This document shows positions 56,101 through 63,992 of a stretch of 64,000 bases of DNA, piece by piece (the first letter of the stretch is position 1; the number at the start of each line of letters is the position of its first letter). This stretch comes from Cognataquiflexum rubidum (GTDB taxonomy: Bacteria; Bacteroidota; Bacteroidia; Cytophagales; Cyclobacteriaceae). Position numbers and translations under genes: made by a program. The DNA is taken from contig NZ_JAKZAL010000002.1 in NCBI RefSeq assembly GCF_022538115.1, forward strand, positions 186,001-250,000, given 5' to 3'. The notes beneath the pieces are model-generated. The model worked only from the letters and a program-made list of their open reading frames with translations. It was not told the DNA's origin and searched no databases.

Positions 56101-59100
56101 TTGACAATAAAGCCGGAATGCCGCTCTGTGTGGACTTTTTGGCTGTCCAATCTGGATCTGTTTGGAATGGTGGCTTCTTTGTCAACACCTCACAAAGTCT
56201 TACCGGAAGAGTCAGGAATCTCGGCTTGTTTACAGCCACTGATGTAACAGTTACCTTCCTGTTGGATGGGGTGGAAATCGGTTCGCAAGTCATAGCGGTC
56301 CTTCCGCCAAGTTACAACACCTCGGGAGTGGGAGTTTCAATTCCATATACATTCAGGGAAGTAGGGACTTTCAATCTTCAGATGGTGGTAGATCGGGGAG
56401 ATAATTATCAAGAGTGTAACGAGTCTAATAACTCGGTTTCGAGAGATATTCTGGTTCGTGGCCCTCAGCCTGACCTAAGGATTTTGTCCGAATACATTTC
56501 ACCGACCAATCTTAATCCTGATTTAGATGAGGAAGTCAATCTTTTTGTGTCTTTTGAAAATATAGGAGCAGCAGCGGCACTTCCTTTCAAAGTTAGGGTT
56601 ACGGTAGATGATCAGCCACTCGGAATAGATATTCCGGTTAATGGTTTGAATGCCGGTCAATTGACCACCGTCCCCGTTGGAGTTCCTTACAGTAGCGCTT
56701 CTGCCGGGGTGAAAGTGGTAAGAGGCTTTATCGATGTCGAACAAGAGGCTGATGATGTCAACTATGGTAATAATGAGGCGAGCAGGGCAATTGTGGTAGG
56801 AGAAGCACCAAACTTATTCTTTACAGGAATCAGCCTAAGTACCTCTTGCCCGCAAGAAGGCGAAGAAGTTGAAATAAAGGTAGATATCGAAAATGAAGGA
56901 GATTTGGCTTCCAACGCCGAAGTTCACTTCTATTACATAACCGAATCAGATACCATACCGATTGATTTTGTTAATGTTTCAATTGATTTGCAAAGTGCGA
57001 TTTCAACATCCATCAATTGGACGGTGATCAATCCTGAGTATAGCGTTTATGTGGAAATCAAGAACTCAGATCCGGTTGAATTTGATGATTTGGATAACTG
57101 GATTTGGGCTGAATTTAAAGATATCGTGCCACCAATTGTTCATGCCCAAAACATCACAGTTTATCTTGATGAAAATGGTTTTGCGGAAATTTCACCCGAA
57201 TTGGCAGATAATGGATCTTTTGATCAATGCGGAATTGCAGGAATGACTTTGAGTCAGACAAATTTTGGTTGCGCCGAAACCGGAGATCAGGCTGTATTAT
57301 TTACAGTAAAAGATTTCTCAGGCAATGAATCCTCCAAAGAGATAATCGTCACTGTAGTGGATAATATATCTCCTGAAATAGTTGGAATGCCTACAAATTT
57401 GGTTGTCGCAAATGATCCCAAAGCCTGTGGTGCTATTGTTGCCTGGAATGCACCTGAATCAATAGATAACTGCCTCGGGCACAGTATAGAACAAACCGCC
57501 GGACCTGTTAGCGGTTCACTCTTCCCAATTGGTGCCACTTCAGTCACCTATACTGCAAGAGATGCCAATGGCAATGTATCAGAAGAAAGTTTCAATATAA
57601 CAGTAGAAGACCGGGAAGGGCCAATTTTGATTGTTCCAATGGACCTCATGATCGGAACTGATCTTGGAAGCTGCGAAGCAACTGACGTTGTTTTGGGAGA
57701 AGCTACTGCTACGGACAATTGCGGATTAGTTTCTCTAAGTAACAATGCACCGGAAACTTTCCTAATAGGAGAAACTCAGGTTAAATGGACAGCTACAGAT
57801 GCAGCAGGAAATTCGGTAGAAATAATACAGAACATAACTGTTTTTGATAATGAAATGCCAATTATCACAGCCCCGGAGAATGTGTTTATAAACCTGAGTG
57901 CTGGAGAAACGGAAGCTTTGGACGTCGTCCTAGGAATTGCAATAACAAGTGATAATTGCTCTGAGGTTGTTGTAGGCAATAATGCTCCAAATATATTTCC
58001 ATTGGGTGAGACTACTGTTACTTGGACTGCTGAAGATGCTGCCGGGAATACCAATTCGGCTCTCCAAAAAGTGACTGTGAGGGCAGCAGGTTTGCCAACC
58101 ATCTTGGCTCCGATAGACATAACATTAAGTTCATTGATGGGTTCTTGTGAAGCGGTTATCGCGGACTTGGGTACGCCGGAAATCACCGGAGAAGTGGACC
58201 TAGCTGATGTAACAAATGATGCGCCTGAGGTATTCCCTGTCGGGAAGACAATAGTTTCTTGGACTGTCAAAGATAATTATGGTAACGTGGCTACTTCATC
58301 TCAAATTGTGACTGTCCTTGATATTGAAGCCCCAGACCTCACTATTCCGAGTGATCTCACTGTCCAAGCAGATCTTGGAAGTTGTGAAGCAAGCAATGTA
58401 GAATTGGGAGAAGCAAATGCCACGGATAATTGTGGAGGAGTTTCTGTCAACAATAATGCACCTGCCATCTTCCCATTAGGAAAAACGGAAGTACTATGGA
58501 CTGCAATGGATGAAGCCGGAAACACAACTCAATTAAAGCAGGTGGTGACAGTTGAAGACAAAGAGAATCCTATACTGATCATTGTACCCTCAGATCTTAT
58601 TATCAATACGGATATCGGAAGCTGTGAAGCAAGTAATGTAGAATTGGGAGAAGCTAGTGCATCGTATAATTGTGGTGAAGTTCTTTTCAGTAACAATGCA
58701 CCTTTGGCCTTCCCAATCGGGGAGACTCAGGTTATCTGGACTGCAACTGATTTGGAAGGAAATATGAGGGTGACCGCTACACAAATTGTAACCGTAACCG
58801 ACAACCAAAAACCGGTGATTACTCCTGTCAGCGCTATAACCCAGTCCGTCGACGTGGGGGGATCGACAGCGATTATCGCCATCGTAGCTCCTGTGGTAAC
58901 GGACAATTGTGACAATCTGATTCAGGCCAATGGCTCGAGGAGTGATGGCGCACTTCTCAGCGCGCCATTTCCGGTCGGATTGACTATTGTTACATGGAGA
59001 GCTTCTGATGCTTCGGGAAATCAAGCTGATGAAGTAATTCAAAATGTTACAGTAACACAAAGTGCGCCACCATTGAGTATCACGAGCCTGACCCTTATCA

Positions 59101-60398
59101 ATTCAGATACCAATGGCGATCTATTTACCCTGACTGACGGTTTGCAGATCGATCAAACCCAAGTCCAAGGGATAAAACTCAATGTCAGGGCAAATACCGC
59201 CCCATCTGTGGTAGGAAGTGTGTACATATCACTATCAGGTCCAGTAAATGCCTCTATCACTGAAAATGTGGCACCTTACGCCTTGTTCGGAGATACTAGG
59301 GGCAATTATAAAGGAAGGACTTTGCCTTCCGGTAATTACACTCTGACAGCAACGGCATATTCTGAATCCGGAAGAAGAGGTACAGCAGGAGAGACCCAGT
59401 CATTACAGTTCTCAATAGTACCTACCCCTGTTTCTGTGACAGGAATAACTGTAACGCCATCCAATTCCATTTTGATGGTTGGGGGCACACTTCAAGTTTC
59501 AGCTACGGTTTCACCTACAAGTGCAACCAACAAAACAGTACTTTGGTCTTCTTCCGACCAAAGTGTTGCAATTGTAAACGCTAATGGATTGGTCACGGCA
59601 ATAGCAAAAGGTGATGCTACCATCACCACCACCACCCAAGATGGTAATTTCTCTGCTACGACTTTGGTGACCGTTATCGAAAGTGCTCCGCCGTTGAGTA
59701 TCACGAGCCTGACCCTTATCAATTCAGATACTAATGGAGATCTGTTTACTCTGACTGAGGGTTTGCAAATCGAGCAAGCCCAGATCCAAGGACTAAAACT
59801 CAATGTCAGGGCAAATACCGCCCCATCTGTGGTAGGAAGTGTGTACATATCACTATCAGGTCCAGTAAATGCCTCTATCACTGAAAATGTGGCACCTTAC
59901 GCCTTGTTCGGAGATACTAGGGGCAATTATAAAGGAAGGACTTTGCCTTCCGGTAATTACACTCTGACAGCAACGGCATATTCTGAATCCGGAAGAAGAG
60001 GCACTATGGGGACAACCAAAACCGTTAATTTCTCTATCACCAGCTCTGCATTCAGGATCGATGGAAACCAAACAGAAAATGGCGAATCCGATGACTCAAA
60101 TGAAAATGCTTCGGTGATAGAAAAAGATTCTATTCAAAGGGATATTCCACATGTTACCACGATGTATCCAAATCCTGTAATAGATCATATTAGTCTTGAG
60201 TTTTCGGTATTGGAAAACGAGTCTATCGAGATCAGGATCTTCGATATGAAGGGAATCCTTTTGTTAAATCAAGAGTACGAATCTGAAAATGGATCCTTGG
60301 TTTTGGATATTTCAAAATTGAGGTTGAAACCGGGAACCCATGTCCTTTTGGTCAATACAAACGGTAACCAACAAGTATTTAAGTTCCTGAAAAAGTAG
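47112..60398 (+). CDS. Giant modular secreted protein with T9SS sorting domain (4428 aa)
   Basis: A surface or secreted protein, intact over 13.3 kb. A long N-terminus ends in a signal helix (VWYCLFVFYLVLIQSPSFAQ, about 50-69). Modules in order, by residue: seven fibronectin-III-like repeats of about 118 aa (70-896, each with a KGNGTSR/RGNG core and TYHFxxFEYNG); one beta-sandwich and Ig-like part (896-1072); an array of about twelve Cys-knot-like C-x4-C-PPGFG-C-x3-G-x-C units, most alternating with carboxypeptidase-regulatory-like domains (SVSGTVRDSETNEPLSGV) (1073-2335); about seven CARDB-like domains (2448-3335); about eight HYR domains (3336-3983); two copies of an unnamed domain around a Big_2 domain (3984-4313); and a C-terminal type IX sorting domain with MYPNPVIDHISLEF (4347-4428). 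Likely an adhesin or cell-surface fibre. Function inferred from architecture. Confidence 0.9.
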   Translation: MEKFYASALRFLRNSGNSILFLFLENSENQSCFRKIFDHLNFFESFKKRVWYCLFVFYLVLIQSPSFAQAPTVPSSNLTFTNLDGDRFIARFTRGNGQNRIIIASESPVTAVPVNGADYLAGNFGLGNEISPGQFVVYKGTADATWLYGFNHSTTYYLKIFEYNGSNFTTEYLTDQFLEGSMTTLTGPAVQASSLTFTNITGNSMTLNWTKGNGTSRMIVARVDAPVNVEPVDLTNYGASSSFGGGTQISPGNYVIYNGTGTSMNLSNLAPNKTYHFSIFEYNGGDGKIYLRPGATGSQLTASAPSLPATNFSTRSIDGNRFIYEFTRGNGTQRIVIAKKGSAVTAVPVDGETYTGNDVFGSGTQILPGEYVVSNGTANAMWIYGLEPGSTYHFAVFEYNGTGTQTFYLRDPYLTGTGSTLTGPTVQASNLTFTNITGNSMTLNWTKGDGTSRMIVARVDDSVNAEPVDLTNYGASSSFGGGTQISPGNYVIYNGTGTSMNLSNLAPNKTYHFSIFEYNGGDGKIYLRPGATGSQLTASAPTLPATNFSTRSIDGDRFIYEFTRGNGTRRVVIAKKGSPVTALPADGLSYTGNEVFGSGTQILPGEYVVSNGTANAMWLYGLEPKTTYHFAVFEYNGTGSEIFFQTDQYLSAAGSTLSSPTVQSSNAFISSRSSSSINVSWTKGNGSDRILIGRKDGPVNVSPEDLSNYTVSSTYGTREIGTGNYLLYQGSGTNVNITNLESGTNYNFALFEYNGSSAKLYLRPGYAFALETFGERPTVQSSNASYSNIDFDSFDVAFAKGNGTRRLVLARAGAPVNAGPSDFAKYLANSSFGQGDQIGSGNFVVYNDTGENFLLEGLEPGLTYHLAFFEYSLSEQGALYLAPAYTSSQRTNEPLDLGISSIISPLSGCDLTQLEEITVEVTNKSSTPVSAFSLAYSINGGTPIVEELTGENLIPGNGTLTYTFTQKADLSAKQVYQVSVSLALAGDIDSANDALTVSVENYPELVTTITPNSTITQGESILLEVTGGIEYLWNTEETNSSITVQPMESTAYSVEITDANGCSVVRTVFVEVIPNPCFGVTCPPGFGCVQGGCFDEFYSVSGTVRDSETNEPLSGVLASSVTEGVLTDENGHYTITVGYEAIITFSKIGYVDFTSDPILESRADLDILLLPVPDICDGVTCPPGFGCYEGGCFDEFYSVSGTVRDFETNEPLSGVLASSVTEGVLTDENGHYTITVGYEAIITFSKIGYVDFTSDPILESRADLDILLLPVPDICDGVTCPPGFGCYEGGCFDEFYSVSGTVRDFETNEPLSGVLASSVTEGVLTDENGHYTITVGYEAIITFSKIGYEDFTSDPIPGQTSDLDVLLQPSIDLCEGVTCAIGEACFQGTCFPTSFEVNGTVVGSGLGDKLSGVAIKSQQTGASLGTTNGQGEFQVDVMSGDRMIFEKGGYETVQSEVIIDSQTGLQIFMVDIACKDLTCPPGFGCYQGGCFEFFYPVSGTVRDSETNEPLSGVLASSVTEGVLTDENGHYTIGIGYEDVITFSKIGYVDFTSDPILESRADLDILLLPVLDLCEFVTCPPGFGCVQGGCFDEFYSVSGTVRDSETNEPLSGVLASSGTSLGLEEVLTDANGNYTITVGYEAIITFSKIGYENFNSDPILGQTSGLDVLLQPKIDLCEGVTCQPGEVCYLGNCFEFSEVFTVSGIVTISSTESPLRYVKVSSVPEGSGDNVVYTDSNGFYTISVLDGEQIKFEREFFDSFTSQPIVQSSSDFNVTLTRNCDGTYCAIGRSCFQGECYLNCSLDQDCPPGTKCSNGLCMPFEEVLVTGVVRDIDSNLPLANVRVRSYFTLELILSDENGNFQFTVLEGDKLGFDLTDYDSYLSPEISIGQAPLEVFLQFNPQDPCKDVYCALGTSCVAGECKTNCSQDLDCPPGTICMGNRVCLAYDEFCLLSDCPEGSICQGGRCIAPDDPCFDTNCLPGSLCLEGFCIVANDPYYTVSGQVTDARTGLPLSGVEVNKGVGIYPISYTDLNGFYSVKIPFGYVLEFSRWDYTEFASPPVAFSRSQYNVQLHKNWCLLNECQPGQVCIDGRCQTIFYTVSGTVRDELTNLPISGAFVKTPGAETQTDEAGSYTIEVIMGNAIFFEKDGYASLQSPNVSADNPGYDVLLGPDQCEGITCESGFTCKNGDCVPDPCAGIVCQPGEFCFNGTCFPVPDLTILGTVKDINTGAPIPASAVVNGLPTLVDYNGYFIVTVPYGEQILFIAEGYEWEYSPLVTEDFEVLEIFMTPVGGCEDVVCPDGKICDNGVCTDPCEIINCPPGTSCYAGQCLPVVCESSFTTLQVTPDLGTSETEFTFTISYVDSNNLQLNLGFPRLELDSNGNGVLTDAGDLSFAMEEVDPSDLNMTDGKLYQVRVSGLKETSDWKARVVAVNNFGCITESPFINQPVIQTSNLDLAIFANNISFTKENPNTDEAITIFARVRNISDFPAENFVVSAYDGDVRIFTTTIDNLSPRSHNDLSWQYSFGEAGFYPIKVVIDETDVVEEINELNNFAIRPVIVGNYVLPGGIEATASPNSATVYVNSFVTISGKASYFGIDEGVDPDVAGANVSMSYEQGSFQATTGSNGSFSRSVKMPSVPGIYTFTGSVTDYTLTGEIPSFQVEVIPYPERPDLVASIVLDQTEVLAGETVTGTATVSNFGDLTANNFMFRYSSCEGVLAEVLITALAPGESRSFNFSTTLSQVGSCFNPNNCTFTASADVNNEVVEQTKTNNSASRRLTVLPTLPDLTPSQSSVATSSRMETPFQFTVRVDNIGGVSTTGSFVVNVYVDDVLKDSRTFEDLGKCSHVSYPITLEFETQADHVIKIKVDEPLGSGSITEYREDNNEFTSMVRYSPPPVLRPNLAIGIADLSVSPVLPGIGQNFLIKAKVRNNGSAPVSEPFEVRFTVTEGTETRVIPVLVSDQILNGGEKLVEIETLLGSNGNHSVLVELDSEDVIDESSEFDNKAGMPLCVDFLAVQSGSVWNGGFFVNTSQSLTGRVRNLGLFTATDVTVTFLLDGVEIGSQVIAVLPPSYNTSGVGVSIPYTFREVGTFNLQMVVDRGDNYQECNESNNSVSRDILVRGPQPDLRILSEYISPTNLNPDLDEEVNLFVSFENIGAAAALPFKVRVTVDDQPLGIDIPVNGLNAGQLTTVPVGVPYSSASAGVKVVRGFIDVEQEADDVNYGNNEASRAIVVGEAPNLFFTGISLSTSCPQEGEEVEIKVDIENEGDLASNAEVHFYYITESDTIPIDFVNVSIDLQSAISTSINWTVINPEYSVYVEIKNSDPVEFDDLDNWIWAEFKDIVPPIVHAQNITVYLDENGFAEISPELADNGSFDQCGIAGMTLSQTNFGCAETGDQAVLFTVKDFSGNESSKEIIVTVVDNISPEIVGMPTNLVVANDPKACGAIVAWNAPESIDNCLGHSIEQTAGPVSGSLFPIGATSVTYTARDANGNVSEESFNITVEDREGPILIVPMDLMIGTDLGSCEATDVVLGEATATDNCGLVSLSNNAPETFLIGETQVKWTATDAAGNSVEIIQNITVFDNEMPIITAPENVFINLSAGETEALDVVLGIAITSDNCSEVVVGNNAPNIFPLGETTVTWTAEDAAGNTNSALQKVTVRAAGLPTILAPIDITLSSLMGSCEAVIADLGTPEITGEVDLADVTNDAPEVFPVGKTIVSWTVKDNYGNVATSSQIVTVLDIEAPDLTIPSDLTVQADLGSCEASNVELGEANATDNCGGVSVNNNAPAIFPLGKTEVLWTAMDEAGNTTQLKQVVTVEDKENPILIIVPSDLIINTDIGSCEASNVELGEASASYNCGEVLFSNNAPLAFPIGETQVIWTATDLEGNMRVTATQIVTVTDNQKPVITPVSAITQSVDVGGSTAIIAIVAPVVTDNCDNLIQANGSRSDGALLSAPFPVGLTIVTWRASDASGNQADEVIQNVTVTQSAPPLSITSLTLINSDTNGDLFTLTDGLQIDQTQVQGIKLNVRANTAPSVVGSVYISLSGPVNASITENVAPYALFGDTRGNYKGRTLPSGNYTLTATAYSESGRRGTAGETQSLQFSIVPTPVSVTGITVTPSNSILMVGGTLQVSATVSPTSATNKTVLWSSSDQSVAIVNANGLVTAIAKGDATITTTTQDGNFSATTLVTVIESAPPLSITSLTLINSDTNGDLFTLTEGLQIEQAQIQGLKLNVRANTAPSVVGSVYISLSGPVNASITENVAPYALFGDTRGNYKGRTLPSGNYTLTATAYSESGRRGTMGTTKTVNFSITSSAFRIDGNQTENGESDDSNENASVIEKDSIQRDIPHVTTMYPNPVIDHISLEFSVLENESIEIRIFDMKGILLLNQEYESENGSLVLDISKLRLKPGTHVLLVNTNGNQQVFKFLKK
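47671..49084 (+). repeat. Tandem duplication of a 708-bp two-module unit
   Basis: Fibronectin-like modules 2-3 (47671-48378) and 4-5 (48379-49084) repeat with exact 708-nt spacing. Long stretches (for example from about 47806 and 48514 onward) are identical base by base. Confidence 0.85.
50338..51231 (+). repeat. Three tandem 297-bp Cys/CpReg units
   Basis: Units beginning near 50338, 50635 and 50932; the second and third are identical through most of their length. Related, more diverged units continue to about 54100. Confidence 0.85.
59180..60003 (+). repeat. Duplicated C-terminal module, 621-bp offset
   Basis: About 200 bp are essentially identical between 59180-59382 and 59801-60003, flanking the Big_2 domain. 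Confidence 0.85.
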
Positions 60399-60761
60399 AC
60401 TTAGCAATTGACTCACTAATACCGGCCTCCAAATTCTTTTTTGATTTTGGAGGCTTTTTTTGCCTCATTTTGGACTTAATGTGTAGATTTTATTCATTTG
60501 TAGCCGATGAACTTGGAGCCAAATTAAAATGAATCCAACTAGAGATTTTCGGGAATTTAATTGATTAATGAGGTTTTAAAGACTCTAGGTTGAAATTTTG
60601 TCTACGAGAAAAAATACCTGAAATAATGCGAAGGCTTCGCTACGGGTAAGATTTTTGTTTGGATTATTTCATTCTAAATTTAGTATAGCCCCATTCCTAT
60701 AAGAAGAAAGAACAGTTTGTTTCTTTTTATTTATTTTCGTCCAAATTATTCCAATTCCCAT
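60399..60761. other. Intergenic region with terminator and promoter
   Basis: 363 bp: terminator of the giant gene at 60425-60461, then AT-rich sequence, and a possible -10 box TATTTTCG (60732-60739) for the Tricorn gene. No LytTR-type half sites were found here. Confidence 0.5.
60425..60461 (+). terminator. Terminator of the giant gene
   Basis: Perfect 9-bp stem GCCTCCAAA (60425-60433) / TTTGGAGGC (60446-60454), followed by 7 T. Confidence 0.85.
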
Positions 60762-63700
60762 ATGTCTATCATCAAATCGAGTTTGAGCATGATGATGCTC
60801 TTTGTTTTTTCTTTTGCTTTTTCCCAAGAATCCCCAAAATGGCTGCGTTATCCTTCCATTTCTCCTGACGGTTCACAGATTGTTTTTACCTACAAAGGTG
60901 ATTTGTACAGCATTCCCGCTTCAGGCGGAAAAGCCACCCAATTGACTTTCCATGAAGCACATGATTTTATGCCTGTTTGGAGCAAGGACGGCAGCAAGAT
61001 CGCTTTTGCCTCTGACCGATACGGTAATTTTGATGTCTATGTCATGAGTGCTCTTGGCGGAGATGCCAAGCGTCTGACTTACCATTCCAATGATGAAATG
61101 CCCTATACTTTTTCTGCAGATGACAGGAATGTAATCTTTGGAGGTGTGCGTCAGGACCTTGCCGAACACAGACAATACCCGACAGGTTCGCAGGCAGAAC
61201 TTTATCAGGTAGCTATAGGAGGCGGCAGGGTAGATCAGGTTTGGACACTGCCTGCAGAATATGTGCAGGTCAGCGCCGATGGTAGCAAGATGATCTACCA
61301 TGACAAAAAAGGCGGCGAGAATGAATGGCGCAAAAGACACCAATCAGCCATCACCAGAGATATTTGGGTGTATGATGCTAAAACCAATACCCATAAAATG
61401 ATCTCAGATTTTGGCGGAGAGGATAGAAATCCTGTTTTCGCTCCTGGAGAAAAAGCGGTCTACTACCTTACCGAAGAGAAGGGAAGCTTCAATGTCCAAA
61501 AAATGAGTTTGGACAATCCTACCCAAAAAACAGTATTGACAAGCCTGAAGGATTTTCCTGTCAGGTTTTTGAGTATTTCCAAGAATGGACTGATGAGTTT
61601 TTCTTATGACGGAGAACTTTATACTTTGAAAGAAGGGGAGCAACCAAAAAAAGTAGTGGTTTCCATCACCACACAGCGGATATCCAATGCTGACAGCTAT
61701 ATCAGTATCAATGGTGGCGTGCGGGAAATGTCAATTTCTCCCGACGGAAAAGAGATCGCTTTTATTGCTAGGGGAGAGGTTTTTGTAACATCTGTGGATG
61801 GCTCTTTGACCAAAAGAATCACCAATACGCCACAGCAGGAGCGTTTTGTACAGTTTGCCCCGGATGGCAAATCACTCGTGTATTCAAGCGAAAGGGATGG
61901 CAAGTGGCAGATATACCAAACCAAAAGGCTGAGGGAAAAAGAGGAGATCTTCTTCTTTGCCAGTACATTATTGAAAGAAGAAGTTTTGGTGAGTTCGGAG
62001 GTAGACAATTACCAGCCGATTTTTTCTCCTGACGGAAAAAAACTAGCCTATGTCGAAGGCAGAAGGACCTTGAAAGTTCTCGATTTGGCCACCAAAACTT
62101 CCGTGACTTTGATGACTCCTGAGCAGTTGTTCCACATGGGAGACGGTGACCAATATTTTACTTGGAGTCCGGACAGTAAATGGCTGTTGGCAGAATTCAA
62201 TCCTACCATGGCCAATGGCGAAGTGGTGCTATTGGATGCTTCAGGCAAAAAAGCCATGGAAAACCTGACTCAAAGCGGTTATGGTGACAGCAGACCCAAG
62301 TGGGTCAATGGCGGTAAGCAATTGATTTGGTTCAGCAACAGAGACGGTTTGAAAGGTTTTGCAACGAGTGGAGGTTCTCAAAATGATGTATTCACTTTGT
62401 TTTTGACCAAGGATGCCTATGACAGGTTCAGGTTGACCAAGGATGAATTTGACTTGCTGAAAGAAACAGAGAAAGCAGGAAAGGAAAAAAAGGAGGAAGA
62501 CAAAAAGGAGGAGAAAAAGGAAACTCCGAAAGTAGAGGACATCAAAATCGATTGGGAAGATCTGAGGGAAAGGAAAGCCAAATTGACGATCCATTCGTCT
62601 GCTTTGGGTGATGCGGTCATAGACAAGGATGGCGAGAAACTTTTTTACCTCGCCCGTTTTGAAAAAGGGATGAACCTTTGGAGTACCGATCTCCGCACAA
62701 GAGATACCAAGATGGAACTGAAACTCGATGCCGGATTTGGCAGGTTGGAATGGGACAAAGAAATGAAAAACCTATACCTCCTCGCGGATGGAAACATCTC
62801 CAAAATCACCGACAAAGGCACCAAAAGAGAGCAGATCAAAATCGCCGAGGAAATGACCTTGGATACCGATGCAGAGCGTGCAGAGATGTTTGAGCATATC
62901 AAAATCCGTACGAAAGGAGCTTTCTACACCCCGGATTTCCATGGGGTGGATTGGGACGCCCTGACCGCGCAATATGAAAAATACCTTCCTTATATCGGAA
63001 ACAGCTATGAGTTTGCCGAGATGGTTTCTGAATTGATCGGCGAACTGAATGTCTCGCATGCCGGAGCTCGGTATGGCCGAAGCATACCTCAGGCTGATGC
63101 CACGGCATCTTTTGGGATTTTTATGGATTATTCTTTCAAAAACCCCGGAATCAAAATCGTTGAAGTGATTAAGGGCGGTCCATTGGACAAATCTGGCATG
63201 AACATCCAAAGCGGCATGGTCATCGAGAAAATTGACGGAGAAACCATTGCTTTGGACAAGGACATTGCCCAATACCTCAACAGGAAATCCGGTAAATTCA
63301 CCTTGATCGAAGTAATGGACCCAAAGACAAATACCCGTCAACAGGTCACAGTGAAGCCAATCAGTTTGGGTGAGGAGAACCAATTGCTATACAAGCGTTG
63401 GGTAAAGAAAAACCAGGAAGAAGTGGACAGGTTGAGCAACGGGACTTTGGGCTATGTCCATATCCCCGGCATGTCTGATGGGCCATACAGAACCACTTAC
63501 GAGGAAATGATGGGCAAATACCATGACCGAAAAGGAGTCATCGTGGATACAAGATTCAATGGTGGGGGAGATTTGGTGGCGGATTTGGCCATGTTCTTTA
63601 CCGGAGAAAAATTCATCACCTATGCCACTGAAGACCGAGAAGTAGGTTATGAACCGACATTCCGTTGGACGAAGCCGACATTAGCGATGTTCAACGAAAG

Positions 63701-63992
63701 CAACTATTCCGATGGACATTGTTTTGCCTGTGGGTACACCGACCTGAAAATAGGGAAAACCGTCGGCATGCCTACTCCGGGAACCTGTTCTTTTGCAGGT
63801 TGGGAAATGTTGCCTGATGGCGGTAGATGGGGAATGGTTCCGATTTCTGCCAAAGACAAAGCAGGCAATTGGATGGAAAACAACGAAACCAAGCCGCAGT
63901 TCCAAGTAAAAAACATGCCGGGACAAATCGACAAAGGCAAAGACCAACAGCTGGAAAAAGCCGTGGAGGAATTGATGAAAGATGTGAAGTAA
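60762..63992 (+). CDS. Tricorn-type protease (S41 family) with PD40 propeller and PDZ domain
   Basis: A 1076-aa secreted serine peptidase. I start at 60762 (MSIIKSSLSMMMLFVFSFAFSQ, signal peptide); the longer frame to 60717 starts upstream of the likely -10 box. Beta-propeller repeats of the PD40/TolB type (YPSISPDGSQIVFTYKGDLY, VWSKDGSKIAFASDR and others) fill residues 25-560. A Lys/Glu-rich linker (EKAGKEKKEEDKKEEKKE in part) follows, then the C1 domain with the catalytic His region LNVSHAGARYG, a PDZ domain (about 780-870), and the C2 domain with the nucleophile in FNESNYSDGHCFACG. Full length to a stop at 63992. Tricorn degrades oligopeptides; here it is extracytoplasmic. No cluster link seen. 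Confidence 0.9.
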   Translation: MSIIKSSLSMMMLFVFSFAFSQESPKWLRYPSISPDGSQIVFTYKGDLYSIPASGGKATQLTFHEAHDFMPVWSKDGSKIAFASDRYGNFDVYVMSALGGDAKRLTYHSNDEMPYTFSADDRNVIFGGVRQDLAEHRQYPTGSQAELYQVAIGGGRVDQVWTLPAEYVQVSADGSKMIYHDKKGGENEWRKRHQSAITRDIWVYDAKTNTHKMISDFGGEDRNPVFAPGEKAVYYLTEEKGSFNVQKMSLDNPTQKTVLTSLKDFPVRFLSISKNGLMSFSYDGELYTLKEGEQPKKVVVSITTQRISNADSYISINGGVREMSISPDGKEIAFIARGEVFVTSVDGSLTKRITNTPQQERFVQFAPDGKSLVYSSERDGKWQIYQTKRLREKEEIFFFASTLLKEEVLVSSEVDNYQPIFSPDGKKLAYVEGRRTLKVLDLATKTSVTLMTPEQLFHMGDGDQYFTWSPDSKWLLAEFNPTMANGEVVLLDASGKKAMENLTQSGYGDSRPKWVNGGKQLIWFSNRDGLKGFATSGGSQNDVFTLFLTKDAYDRFRLTKDEFDLLKETEKAGKEKKEEDKKEEKKETPKVEDIKIDWEDLRERKAKLTIHSSALGDAVIDKDGEKLFYLARFEKGMNLWSTDLRTRDTKMELKLDAGFGRLEWDKEMKNLYLLADGNISKITDKGTKREQIKIAEEMTLDTDAERAEMFEHIKIRTKGAFYTPDFHGVDWDALTAQYEKYLPYIGNSYEFAEMVSELIGELNVSHAGARYGRSIPQADATASFGIFMDYSFKNPGIKIVEVIKGGPLDKSGMNIQSGMVIEKIDGETIALDKDIAQYLNRKSGKFTLIEVMDPKTNTRQQVTVKPISLGEENQLLYKRWVKKNQEEVDRLSNGTLGYVHIPGMSDGPYRTTYEEMMGKYHDRKGVIVDTRFNGGGDLVADLAMFFTGEKFITYATEDREVGYEPTFRWTKPTLAMFNESNYSDGHCFACGYTDLKIGKTVGMPTPGTCSFAGWEMLPDGGRWGMVPISAKDKAGNWMENNETKPQFQVKNMPGQIDKGKDQQLEKAVEELMKDVK

